Shown here: in pieces, positions 53,090 through 61,696 of the stretch
Numbering within the stretch: position 1 is the first letter of the stretch
Layout: each line of letters begins with the position of its first letter
NCBI RefSeq assembly: GCF_013299185.1
Contig: NZ_JAAFKG010000009.1
Coordinates: forward strand, 62,001 to 126,000
DNA length: 64,000 nucleotides
Origin: Microcoleus sp. bin48.metabat.b7b8b9.023
Lineage (GTDB): Bacteria > Cyanobacteriota > Cyanobacteriia > Cyanobacteriales > Microcoleaceae
Reading direction: 5' to 3'
Notes under the pieces: generated by a model
Told to the model about the DNA's origin: nothing
The model's input: only the letters and a program-made list of their open reading frames with translations
Database searches by the model: none
Translations under genes and position numbers: made by a program

Positions 53090-53404
53090 CTAAACCGAGA
53101 CTGCTGCTGATTTTTCGGTTAATGTTGTGCCCGTCAACTGGCAGGCATTACGTTCAGAAACAGTAACAGCGGTCTCATGCGGAGTCGCAGTCTGTTCTTG
53201 CCACAGTTCAATTTCTGCGATGTTTTCCCAAGATGCCCCAAAAGGCGAAACCGCCAAAGAACAAGCTTTCCACTGACTTTGCACCGGCGCGCTCAACAGA
53301 GCGCAAATTCCTCCGCGTCTCCCCTCAGGGGTATAGTGGCGGCAGTGACGACAAGCAGAAATTAATGGGGTTTTCATAAAAGTGTTGGCGGAAATCAGTT
53401 TCAT
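53090..53404 (-). CDS. Small Cys-motif protein, cyanobacterial, function unknown
   Basis: A 104-residue protein with CRHCRHYTPEGRRGGICALL followed by PVQSQWKACSLAVSPFGASW. The four spaced cysteines and the EGRRGG core recur in a family of small cyanobacterial proteins that I recall only as hypothetical; a metal- or redox-site is plausible. A CAGGAG ribosome binding site precedes the ATG. The C-terminus, about 35 residues, is Thr/Glu-rich and variable. Confidence 0.75.
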   Translation of the reverse strand: MKLISANTFMKTPLISACRHCRHYTPEGRRGGICALLSAPVQSQWKACSLAVSPFGASWENIAEIELWQEQTATPHETAVTVSERNACQLTGTTLTEKSAAVSV

Positions 53405-53689
53405 CTCTAATTCTCCTGTGTAGAGCTAGGAGGTTTTAGAGCATCCCAGCCCTTATCCTGTCTGGGTTATAGCGATCCCCGAAGCACAATCAACCTTAAT
53501 GATTTATTTATAATCTTGTTATATATAGAAACAATCACCTGAGTCCTTCCTCATTTTGTAGCGAAAAAGACAGGTTAAAAGTTTATAAAGGGTCAGGGAT
53601 CAAGCAAAAGAACAAATACGGAACGACTATGAGATCTTCTAAATAAACGGTTGCTCCCATGCCAAAATCTGCTGAGAGTCTGTTCAACA

Positions 53690-53833
53690 GTTGACAGTTG
53701 ACCGCTTGACAGTTGACCGTTGACCGTTCGAGAGCTACCTCTACCCTTCAGTCCGAGGATTGGAGTAATGAATAGTCTGATTTTAATTTCTCCCGCTGAT
53801 GCGGGCGGGCTTTCAACCAATTCTTTCTGGTAA
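53690..53833 (+). repeat. TTGAC heptamers followed by dispersed intergenic element, copy C
   Basis: GTTGACAGTTGACCGCTTGA leads into GAGCTACCTCTACCC and, from 53751, GTCCGAGGATTGGAGTAATG, TCTGATTTTAATTTCT and GGGCTTTCAACCAATTCTTT. It parallels copy B at 21770-21920 over about 130 bases, including the heptamers in front. In this copy an ATG starts a 22-codon frame, which is not kept in copies A and B. Confidence 0.65.
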
Positions 53834-53984
53834 GCAGGCTCCGGGACACAGCAAGAATTAAGTTGTCAAACGAAAATGAAAACAGAGCAAATGGCGATCG
53901 ACACTTGGGGCCCAAAGGCAGCAGTTGCCTTGACACCAAAAGCAGCTAATCCTAGAATAAGCAAGTTTTAAAGCTTCTTGTTGA

Positions 53985-54415
53985 TAAAAAAAGTTCGGCA
54001 AGCGGAAAACGAGCGAGTCTTTAGACCGCTCGATGAAAGCGGCACGGGCGGTTTGAACCGCCGTGAATCTTTCTTGATTTTTAAAATTTTTAGCAGTGCA
54101 AAAAGGGCTTTTGCCGTTACACTCTATTGTTGGGATGGATACACAGGTGTAAACCTGGGAAGCAAATGCCTACCATATATTCAAGGTACGCGGGGACTCC
54201 ACGGAACCAAGGGCTAAGCCCCTTAAACGCTTGAGGAGCTTGCTGAAAGGCAAGGATAGCAGCCCACCATTTTTTGGCAAGAGGATTGCGCCCAAGAACC
54301 CTAGTAATAGGGATATTAAGAACGAAATTTCTTAAGAATCTCAGTCGCCAAGAGCGCTGAGAGTGTCAACTTTAGAATCAAAACATTAAAATCAATTCAG
54401 AGGCGGTAGGAGTTT
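53985..54415 (+). ncRNA. Candidate structured leader RNA upstream of the SPOR gene
   Basis: A 430-base non-coding stretch with dense local structure. Visible are GGCGGTT-TG-AACCGCC (about 54049-54064), the GNRA-capped hairpin CAGGT-GTAA-ACCTG (about 54143-54156), then GGGAAGCAAATGCC and GGTACGCGGGGACTCC, and AAGGGCTAAGCCCCTT (about 54208-54223). The order (GNRA hairpin, GCAAA-GCC, GGTA-CGGGG-CC) is faintly like a cyclic-di-GMP-I riboswitch, but the strictly conserved positions do not all match. It could also be the right end of a lost IS200/IS605 element. Confidence 0.3.
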
Positions 54416-54420
54416 TGCTA

Positions 54421-55644
54421 ATGAGTAAGCGTTCTTCAGTGGAATCCCCAAGTCAATCCTCATCAACCCCAATCAAACCTGCTTTGCAAGCTGTCCTGGG
54501 GTGTTTGGATGTCAACCTGGAAGCAGAACTGACAACATACAGAAGACACAGGCGGCGCGCCGAACAGTGGGTGTCGCCATCAGTTCGCAGCGGCCAGCCA
54601 ACAGCCACAACCGAGCCACAAAAAAGCCAAAACCTACCGCAGGCTGCGGAGGAAGCCCAGCAACCGCTGTCGCTGCCCCTATCCCTTGGCGGCGTCCAGG
54701 GCGATTCCCCGCTAGCAACTACCTTGGGTGGGACAAAAATATCTAGCAATACCTTTGCACCCAACAATTATCTCGAATCCAGCGAAAAACTGATCGAAAG
54801 TTTGGACGAAGCAAAAGCTGAGCCTGCGGAAGAACGCAGTTTGGCCGCGAGTCTGTTAACTCCCTTGGGACTGAGTTCGATGTTGCTGTTTCTGTTGTCG
54901 TGCACAGCTTTGGGTTACGCAGTGATGCACCCGTCAAGTCTGGTTAAAATGGCAGGCCTGAACCGTTTTCTCGATCGTACAAGCACAACCCCCTCTACTA
55001 ACGAAAGTCCGGCAGCTACAACGGTAGATAGCAGCAGCAAGGAATTGCCGAAAGCTCCAAATCTGGCATCCAAAGAATTTGTCGAGCTAGATTTGAACAC
55101 TCTCAGCAACGTCAATCCCACAACCAGTCCCATTGCTTCCCCATCGCCCAAAGCATCAATCCCCCCCAATCCGCCAGCACCTCCTGCCCCCATCGGCGCT
55201 GTCCCAATTCCGACAGAAGACGGCAACCCGGCCAGAGGTAGGGAACAAGGACTCAACAATATCAGTACCGCTTTGCTTCCCAGCCCCAGCCCCAGCGCCG
55301 CCCAGACAGTCCCGACACTGCCGACACTGCCTCCCACACCCTCCCCAGCCCAGCCAGCAGCAGCCCCGACAGTAGCAGCCTCGACAGCCACAGCAGCCCC
55401 GGCCGCAGCAGCCCCGCTAGGAAGACCGACACGGGCTAGCGACGGCTTTTATTACGTTGTCACCGATTACACCAATGAAAAAGCGCTGCAACAAGCCAGA
55501 ATCGCAGTTCCCGATGCCTACGTGCGGAACTTCTCAAAGGGTGTCAAAATTCAAATGGGGGCTTTGAACGATTCTGCCTCAGCAGAACGTTTGGCAAAGG
55601 AACTCCAAGCAAAAGGGGTGAAGCCGCAATTCTATCAGCCGTAA
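54421..55644 (+). CDS. SPOR-domain single-pass membrane protein
   Basis: A 407-residue protein: an N-terminal cytoplasmic region starting SKRSSVESPSQSS with the conserved VLGCLDVNLEAELTTYRRHR near residues 25-45, one membrane helix (about 148-170, SSMLLFLLSCTALGYAVM), a long Pro/Ala/Ser-rich spacer and a C-terminal SPOR-like domain (YYVVTDYTNEKALQQARIAV, then GVKIQMGALNDSASAERLAK). SPOR domains bind peptidoglycan denuded of side chains at division sites. I use ATG 54421 because AGGAG is eight bases upstream. The spacer is rich in low-complexity repeats, as usual for cyanobacterial members. Confidence 0.87.
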   Translation: MSKRSSVESPSQSSSTPIKPALQAVLGCLDVNLEAELTTYRRHRRRAEQWVSPSVRSGQPTATTEPQKSQNLPQAAEEAQQPLSLPLSLGGVQGDSPLATTLGGTKISSNTFAPNNYLESSEKLIESLDEAKAEPAEERSLAASLLTPLGLSSMLLFLLSCTALGYAVMHPSSLVKMAGLNRFLDRTSTTPSTNESPAATTVDSSSKELPKAPNLASKEFVELDLNTLSNVNPTTSPIASPSPKASIPPNPPAPPAPIGAVPIPTEDGNPARGREQGLNNISTALLPSPSPSAAQTVPTLPTLPPTPSPAQPAAAPTVAASTATAAPAAAAPLGRPTRASDGFYYVVTDYTNEKALQQARIAVPDAYVRNFSKGVKIQMGALNDSASAERLAKELQAKGVKPQFYQP

Positions 55645-55796
55645 ACTCGGCAAACGATCGAAAAATTCAACTAAATTGTTAGACAAAGCTAGATAACGAT
55701 GAATGTTTTGTCTAACACAAAATTGTTTTTTTACTCAGACAACTTCTTAGACAGAATGCAAATCTTGGGCTCGCAAATTAAATAATTTACACATAA

Positions 55797-55853
55797 TTGT
55801 GGGATGGGCGTCCCGCCCGTCATCAAGGGACGGGCGGGACGCCCATCCCACAA
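55797..55853. repeat. Perfect 25-base inverted repeat (family 4)
   Basis: TTGTGGGATGGGCGTCCCGC with CCGTC and its exact complement flank a seven-base loop. Weaker complementarity extends outward (AAATAATTTACA against TGTAAGTTATTT). It lies 150 bases downstream of the SPOR gene and could end its transcript, but there is no immediate U-run. Confidence 0.85.
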
Positions 55854-55957
55854 GAACAATAAAAATTGTAAGTTATTTAATTCTCATTCCTTAGTCTAAA
55901 ATTTGGGAATCGACCCTGAAGCTCGCGTTGGGGGCTTGTACCTATTTTTGGGCTGGT

Positions 55958-56051
55958 CATATCATGTCCGGTCGATTACCATAACAAAAACGGTTTGTAG
56001 TGTGGACTTCAGTCGGCAAAAAGCTGCGGACTAAAGTCCGCTTTTGCGGAC
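55958..56051. repeat. Family 1 palindrome with extended outer arm
   Basis: ATATCATGTCCGGTCGATTA followed by CCATAACAAAAACGG precedes GTTTGTAGTGTGGACTTCAG. The same outer arm brackets the element at 61456-61590. The right side here is truncated after AAAGTCCGC. A copy of the TCTAAAATTTGGGAATCGAC segment precedes it at 55893. Confidence 0.75.
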
Positions 56052-56162
56052 TAATCTTACTGCGGTTAATCGATCGCACACAAGATCGATCGAAAATGGC
56101 AAATAATAGTATTAATTTTCAGTCCTAAATCTAAAATTTAAGAAAATCGGGAGATAGGTAAA

Positions 56163-56867
56163 ATGGGATTATTCGATCGCCTGTGGCGAGTGATTCGAGC
56201 CAATATTAACAGTTTGGTCGGAGCGGCCGAAGATCCAGAAAAAATTCTGGAACAAGCTGTAATGGATATGCAGGAAGATTTAATCCAGCTCAGACAAGCC
56301 GTAGCAGGAGCCATTGCCGCTCAAAAACGCACCGAACGCCAGTGTTCCCAAGCTGAGTCCACAGCAACAGAATGGTACCAGCGGGCACAGCTAGCTTTGC
56401 AAAAAGGCGAGGAAAATTTAGCGCGGGAAGCTCTGACGCGCAAGAAATCCTATCAAGAAACGGCAACGGCGATGAAAGCCAGTCTCGGACAGCAAAACGC
56501 TGTGGTTACTCAACTTAAAGAAAATATGCGATCGCTCGAAAGTAAAATTTCCGAGGCAAAATCAAAAAAAGATATGTACATTGCCCGAGCTCGATCGGCC
56601 GCATCCTCGGAAAGGCTGCAAGAAATGATGGGAAATCTCAGTACCGGCAGTGCTTTGAGTGCTTTTGAAAAAATGGAAGAGAAAGTCATGCAGCTAGAAG
56701 CTCGCTCCGAAGCCATCGCAGAACTTGGAACAAACGATTTAGAAAAGAAGTTTCTCTCTCTCGAAGCTGCTGGCGATGTCGATGCTGAGTTGGCGGCGAT
56801 GAAAACACAAATGCTTCCGGGCAAGAATACACCAAAATTGCCGTCGGGCGAGCCTCCCACATCCTGA
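56163..56867 (+). CDS. PspA/IM30-family protein (PspA-like paralogue)
   Basis: A 234-residue coiled-coil protein of the ESCRT-III-like PspA/Vipp1 family that assembles on membranes under stress. It starts MGLFDRLWRVIRANINSLVG with the amphipathic helix 0, followed by AEDPEKILEQAVMDMQEDLI and three long helices to about residue 215. It lacks the C-terminal helix of Vipp1 and ends in a short Pro/Ser-rich tail, so it looks like PspA rather than Vipp1. The next gene is the longer paralogue, 300 bases downstream in the same direction. Confidence 0.92.
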   Translation: MGLFDRLWRVIRANINSLVGAAEDPEKILEQAVMDMQEDLIQLRQAVAGAIAAQKRTERQCSQAESTATEWYQRAQLALQKGEENLAREALTRKKSYQETATAMKASLGQQNAVVTQLKENMRSLESKISEAKSKKDMYIARARSAASSERLQEMMGNLSTGSALSAFEKMEEKVMQLEARSEAIAELGTNDLEKKFLSLEAAGDVDAELAAMKTQMLPGKNTPKLPSGEPPTS

Positions 56868-57167
56868 ACCCCAGTCAACAGAACAATATTTGGGATAGTC
56901 GGCCAAACTTCTCAACTATGCAGCTAGAGATGGCCAACCAGCATATTGGGGAATTCCCGGATCGAAGTTAAACTCAATATATAGGTGCATCAATTAGCTT
57001 GGCTGCACCACTGACTCGATCGCTTTAAACTGTATTTATATGTTTGCCAAATTGCCAAAAGCTCGATCGCACTAAAAATCTGACCAACTGAGTCTCACCA
57101 TCGCGGGCTAACGCTATCAGCCTGCTTTGGGCCTACTTCGTACACCTCACCCAGGAAAAATAGCATT

Positions 57168-57956
57168 ATGGGATTATTTGACCGCATTAGCCGAGTCGTC
57201 AGAGCCAATCTTAACGATATGGTCAACAAAGCTGAAGACCCGGAAAAGATTTTAGAACAATCCGTTACCGATATGCAGGAAGACTTGGTGCAGTTGCGTC
57301 AAGCCGTTGCCAGCGCGATCGCCACCCAAAAGCGCACCCAGACTCAGTACAATCAAGCTGAATCCCAGTCTAACCAGTGGCAGCAGCGCGCTCAACTCGC
57401 CCTGCAAAAAGGAGACGAGACTTTAGCCCGCGAAGCTCTAGTACGCAAAAAGTCTCACGCTGAAACGGCTGCTACGCTGAAAGCGAGTCTGGAACAGCAA
57501 TCGGGTCAAGTGGAAAGCCTCAAACGCAACTTGATCGGTTTGGAGAGCAAGATTTCCGAAGCCAAGACTAAGAAGGATATGCTCAAGGCGAGGATTTCTG
57601 CTGCTAAGGCTCAGGAACAGCTCAACAATACCATTGGCTCTCTCAATACTGGCAGTTCAATGGCAGCTTTCGATCGCATGGAAGAAAAAGTTTTGCAGAT
57701 AGAAGCCCGCGCGGGAGCTTCCGCAGAGCTGGCGGCTGGCGGGAGCAATTTAGAGGAACAGTTCCGCTTGCTTGAAAGTGGTGGCGATGTTGACGACGAG
57801 TTAGCTCAGATGAAGGCTCAACTGAGCGGAGGTTCTGTGTCTCAAGGTCAATTGCCGGCTGCGGGTAAAACTGCTGCGGCTCCTAGTAGCTCGGAGTCGA
57901 GTCCGGTGATTGACGCGGAGTTGGAAGAATTGCGATCGCAGCTCAATAAAATGTAG
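57168..57956 (+). CDS. vipp1: Vipp1/IM30, thylakoid membrane biogenesis protein
   Basis: A 262-residue PspA-family protein. Helix 0 is GLFDRISRVVRANLNDMVNK, then AEDPEKILEQSVTDMQEDLV. After the core (about residue 215) comes a flexible Ser/Ala linker and a terminal helix VIDAELEELRSQLNKM, the extra C-terminal helix that separates Vipp1 from PspA. Vipp1 forms rings and rods on membranes and is needed for thylakoid formation and repair. The upstream paralogue lacks this helix, so the pair represents one of each type. Confidence 0.94.
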   Translation: MGLFDRISRVVRANLNDMVNKAEDPEKILEQSVTDMQEDLVQLRQAVASAIATQKRTQTQYNQAESQSNQWQQRAQLALQKGDETLAREALVRKKSHAETAATLKASLEQQSGQVESLKRNLIGLESKISEAKTKKDMLKARISAAKAQEQLNNTIGSLNTGSSMAAFDRMEEKVLQIEARAGASAELAAGGSNLEEQFRLLESGGDVDDELAQMKAQLSGGSVSQGQLPAAGKTAAAPSSSESSPVIDAELEELRSQLNKM

Positions 57957-58358
57957 TAATTTCTATCACAATTCACCGATTTCTCAGATAACCCCGCCCA
58001 ACAATGGGTACCAGCCCCCGACCCTCGTTTAGGGTCGAGTTCAAAATTTTAGACTAAGGTTCAAGCTCCCAAATTGCATGAGAGAGTAAATCTAAAATCT
58101 AAAATCTAAAATCCAAAATCTAAAATCGACTGACAACTTTGATAGAATGCTCCGCCTACCTACAGCGCTAGCTTGGGGAAGTCGGAGCTTTTTCATAGAT
58201 TTTTGAGCTCACCACAAAAAACATTTTTTGTCAAGTATATTTATCTTTAATTTAACGACTTAAGTCTTAAACAAAAGTGATAAAGTTACTTTAATCTTTG
58301 CAATTGCGCCGGCAAATCCTGCTCGTAAGTGTAAATAACTATCAATTATTGTTAATCA
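57957..58358. other. Intergenic region between vipp1 and the TpsB remnant
   Basis: TCTAAAATCTAAAATCTAAA heptamers lie at 58091-58126, preceded by an inverted copy of the GGGGGCTGGTACC-type dispersed segment (about 58000-58050). The rest is AT-rich. No gene was recognised. Confidence 0.55.
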
Positions 58359-59612
58359 ATGATGGCCCTACCACATTCCAGAGGGTTTTGTAAAATCAAG
58401 TTTTTTAGCGCAATAGCACTTGGTTGTTCAATTACAGCGATTTGCTTCGCATCGTCAGCAGCTCAAAGTGTTGGCGATCCGATCGTTACTGGTGAATCAG
58501 GCGGGCGATCGCCCTTTGTTAATAACAATTTACAGTCTCAATTAAAACTTAATCCAGAAACAGCAGACTATCGCGATCGACTTTCTGGCGATTTATACTC
58601 AGGTTCAGAATTAGATAGCAGTAAAGAGCCAGAAACCGACATCCCGGAATTTGCCGCAGCAGCGCCAAGTCAGGAACCTGAAACTCTCGCCCAATTGCCC
58701 AACCGAGGAGACAACCGACAAGAAATTCCGATTCCCAATCCTGTACTGCCAAATTCGACTCACCTCCCAGAACCCGCGCCAAGAACGCCCCTACCTCCGA
58801 TAGAACAGCTTTTGCTACCCGTCCCCGTACCGAGACGGACTGAAGAATTGCCGAATATTCCGGGTACGATAACGGTCGATCGATTTGAAGTAGTTGGCAG
58901 TACCGTCTTTAGCAAACAAGAATTAGATGCTGCACTCAAAAACTTTGTAGTCCGCCCGCTGACTTTCGCCGAACTACTATCGCCCGGGGCGGATGCTCGC
59001 GGTAAAACTCGGGTTTCGGCGCTGAGACTGTTGGAGGATTTTACTCAGCGGGGAGAGAGGGATGTCTTGGTGGCGCGATCGCACTTCAATCTGGGAGTCT
59101 CAGCATTTGGTGCTACCGCGAGCAACAGCGAGCCTGACGGTCAATTTTTGACGTGGCGGGGTCAATTGCAGTACGTGCGGTTGTTGGCTCCCCAGACGCT
59201 GCTGGTTGTGAGATCCCAGGCGCAGTTGGCTGGGGGTGAGCTTTTGCCGATCGAACAATTTGGTTTGGGCGGCCCGGATACAGTGCGGGGCTACCGTCAG
59301 GATGCTTTGGTGGCGGATAGCGGACTTTTTGCTTCCGCCGAGTTGCGGTATCCGATTTTGCGTACCGGGGACAAAAAAGGTATTTTGCAGGTGACGCCGT
59401 TTGTGGATGCTGGCAATGTTTGGAATAGCGGGGGAAGGGTGGCTCTGGAAGCAAATACTCTGCTATCAGCGGGATTAGGCTTGCGGTGGCAGTACGGCGA
59501 GAGGTAGAATTCTCGGTTCGGCTGGGGCATTCCTTTGATTGGCATCAAATCGGGCGAGAGGAGTTGGCAAGAGCGCGGGCTGTATTTTTTCGTAGAATTC
59601 AAACCTTTTTAG
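58359..59612 (+). pseudogene. TpsB/FhaC-ShlB family outer-membrane transporter, internally deleted, premature TAG
   Basis: The reading frame has a signal peptide (residues 1-35), a Pro-rich linker and the first half of a POTRA domain (ITVDRFEVVGSTVFSKQELD, ending RPLTFAELLS). It then jumps directly to the second half of the beta barrel (TRVSALRLLEDFTQRGERDV, then EQFGLGGPDTVRGYRQDALV with the GLGG/RGY motif). About 200 residues are missing at PGADARGK. TAG at 59505-59507 stops the frame after 382 residues. Beyond it the same frame reads FGWGIPLIGIKSGERSWQER and GLYFFVEFKPF to the natural stop at 59610-59612. The protein should not fold as a secretion pore. Confidence 0.85.
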
Positions 59613-59732
59613 GAAAATAGCCGTTCTGCCCTTAGCGGAACTGAGTAATTTGGCTATATAGTAATAAGTATCATTTGGCACTCATCTTTAGGTGCCAAGA
59701 GTGCATTTTACTGAAATTTTTTACATTAAACT

Positions 59733-59960
59733 ATGTCTAAGGTGCGGTTGCTGGTTTTAAGTTCTTTTGCTTCCGGTTTTGGTTTTTGCTCAATCATTTT
59801 GGCGATGTTTACGATGATTTATGCGCTGTCGTTTACGTCTTTTTTTGTATTTGTTTTAACCTTGGTATTCTTTGGCATAAATATGGTGTTTGCTTTGCAT
59901 TATTACACATCAATCACTAAGCAGTTGAGCGTGAAAGGTAAAAGTAAAGCTAGAATTTAG
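59733..59960 (+). CDS. Small two-helix membrane protein
   Basis: A 75-residue protein with two hydrophobic segments (about residues 7-28 and 32-55, rich in Phe) and a basic Lys/Arg tail (TKQLSVKGKSKARI). No family is known to me. It lies alone between the TpsB remnant and the Uma2 genes. A real small gene is likely because of the clean membrane pattern, but no strong ribosome binding site is present. Confidence 0.55.
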   Translation: MSKVRLLVLSSFASGFGFCSIILAMFTMIYALSFTSFFVFVLTLVFFGINMVFALHYYTSITKQLSVKGKSKARI

Positions 59961-60103
59961 GGCTTGTGAAGCAGCAACAGACAAAAGCATGGAGAGTCCT
60001 TGATAGAATTTGAAGCTAATCCAGAAAAACGCCTCTGGGTTAGGACAATTATCTAGCTGTAAGTCATAATTATTGTAGGTCTAATTATTTAGGAGGTGCG
60101 ATC

Positions 60104-60715
60104 GTGGTCATTGCTCAAACCAACCCGCCAAACCTTGCTTCAGATGCAACAAAGACGAGCTTCACTCCCGATCAATACCGGGCAATGGAGGAAACCGCCG
60201 AAGAACGTCACGAATATTGTAACGGAGAGATTATTGCTATGCCAGGAGGTTCACCCGCTCACAGCCGTATTGCCGTAGACACTACGACTTTTCTGAATGT
60301 GGCTCTCCGAGACACCAATTTTCAAACCTATAACGGCGATTTACGAATTTGGATTCCTAGCTTCAATCACGGAACTTATGCCGATGTTATGGTAATTGAT
60401 GGAGAACCGGAATTCCATGGATCTCGCACGGATGAAATTCTCAATCCTTTACTGATTGTCGAGGTTCTTTCGCCGTCTACCGAAGCCTACGATCGAGGTG
60501 AAAAGTTCCGAAAATATCGCTCTCTTCCTAGTTTCTGTGAATATCTGCTGGTTAGTCAAGCTGAACCATATATTGAACAATATCACAACCTCGATCGCCC
60601 GTCGGGCGATCGCTGGCAATGGCAAGTGTACGATGGGATGGAAAAGGCGATCGTCCTGCACAGCTTAAATATAGAACTGCCGATGGCTGAGGTCTATCGC
60701 CGGATTAGTCTTTAA
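60104..60715 (+). CDS. Uma2-family (DUF820) restriction-endonuclease-like protein, copy 1
   Basis: A 203-residue PD-(D/E)XK-fold protein of the large cyanobacterial Uma2 family. YRAMEETAEERHEYCNGEII contains the conserved Glu; then YADVMVIDGEPEFHG and LLIVEVLSPSTEAYDRGEKF contain the D...ExL core, and YLLVSQAEPYIEQY the final strand. Activity of this family is largely unproven. The start is GTG with GGAGGTG upstream. A second Uma2 gene follows after 64 bases; the two are only distantly alike. Confidence 0.9.
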   Translation: MVIAQTNPPNLASDATKTSFTPDQYRAMEETAEERHEYCNGEIIAMPGGSPAHSRIAVDTTTFLNVALRDTNFQTYNGDLRIWIPSFNHGTYADVMVIDGEPEFHGSRTDEILNPLLIVEVLSPSTEAYDRGEKFRKYRSLPSFCEYLLVSQAEPYIEQYHNLDRPSGDRWQWQVYDGMEKAIVLHSLNIELPMAEVYRRISL

Positions 60716-60779
60716 GGGCGATTTTTTCAAGTTTGAAATGAATTATATTTAACTAGAAATATAAATTTAGGAGAAAGCT

Positions 60780-61388
60780 ATGGTTACTCTAATTCAACAT
60801 CCAGGGCAAAACCAACTTGAAACCCCACCGGAACAAAAAATCTGGACAGATGCCGAATTCATGGCACTCAACCGAGATGGACACCGCTATGAACTTGTAA
60901 ATGGAGAACTAATTGATATGGGAAACTCGGGTGCAAAACACGGTTATGTTTGTAGCATTTTGATGATTTTGCTTGGTGGCTATGTCCGCCTTCAAAAATT
61001 AGGTGCTATGTTCGATTCCAGCACTGCTTTTAAGATGAAATCAGGGAATAAGCGATCGCCCGATGTTTCTTTTATGGCAAAAGAACGTTTGCAAGGGCTA
61101 GATGACCTCCCCGATGGCTTTCTAGAGGGTGCACCGGATTTGGCTGTAGAAATCCTGTCTCCTAGCAATACAGTCGAAGAAATTCACAACAAACTCGTAG
61201 AATATTTCGACAATGGCTCGCGTTTAGTTTGGGTGATTCATCCTAAAGAACAATATGTGTTGGTATATCGATCGGCCCAGGAACCCGATCGCCTGCTCAA
61301 GTCTGCCGACTCCCTTGATGGCGAAGATATCGTCCCCGGCTTTACTTTGGCGGTTGCCGAGTTATTTCAAAAGCTTGATTTTTCATAA
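60780..61388 (+). CDS. Uma2-family (DUF820) restriction-endonuclease-like protein, copy 2
   Basis: A 202-residue Uma2 protein with RDGHRYELVNGELIDMGNSG, KRSPDVSFMAKERLQGLDDL, GAPDLAVEILSPSNTVEEIH and LVWVIHPKEQYVLVYRS. It belongs to a different branch from copy 1: the segment after ELVNGELI is MGNSGAKHGYV rather than MPGGSPAHSRI. TAGGAGAAAGCT precedes the ATG. It is probably co-transcribed with copy 1. Confidence 0.9.
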   Translation: MVTLIQHPGQNQLETPPEQKIWTDAEFMALNRDGHRYELVNGELIDMGNSGAKHGYVCSILMILLGGYVRLQKLGAMFDSSTAFKMKSGNKRSPDVSFMAKERLQGLDDLPDGFLEGAPDLAVEILSPSNTVEEIHNKLVEYFDNGSRLVWVIHPKEQYVLVYRSAQEPDRLLKSADSLDGEDIVPGFTLAVAELFQKLDFS

Positions 61389-61455
61389 AAGGGCGATCGC
61401 ACTCTCGAACATTGCTAATAGTATTAATAATTTGACTTCAGCAGCTAGGAAAATG

Positions 61456-61590
61456 GATATCATATAGTGTCCGGTCGATTGACCGCGATAATATTCGTTC
61501 GTAGTGCGGACTTCAGTCCGCAGAATATTGCGGACTAAAGTCCGCACTACGAACAGTTTTTTGTTATAGTAATCGACCAGACATGATATC
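61456..61590. mobile_element. Composite MITE: outer GATATCAT arms around a family 1 palindrome
   Basis: GATATCATATAGTGTCCGGT with CGATT on the left and AATCGACCAGACATGATATC on the right are near-complements enclosing a perfect family 1 palindrome at 61497-61554. The full element is 135 bases. The left outer arm recurs at 55958. This appears to be the complete form of the family, of which most other copies retain only the core. Confidence 0.75.
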
Positions 61591-61615
61591 CCTTTTAGGG
61601 GCTACTCCCCACACA

Positions 61616-61646
61616 CAAAAACCGGGCAACTTCACAGCTACCCGGC
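61616..61646 (-). terminator. Rho-independent terminator of the aldolase gene
   Basis: On the minus strand GCCGGGTAGC, a short loop and GTTGCCCGGT are followed by TTTTTG. It lies about 50 bases after the stop codon of the aldolase gene. Confidence 0.75.
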
Positions 61647-61696
61647 AATCTAAACTTTAGACTTCAGATAAATCTAAAATCTTCAACCTCAAATTA

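Noticed and set aside
53751-53833. Conserved micro-peptide in the dispersed element
   Set aside because: An ATG starts a 22-codon frame in copy C, but copy A lacks the ATG and copy B changes frame before the end.
53985-54415. tmRNA, RNase P RNA or SRP RNA
   Set aside because: None of the universally conserved segments of these RNAs (tag-reading frame and tRNA-like ends, P4 core, GGAAGCAGCC-type loop) could be found.
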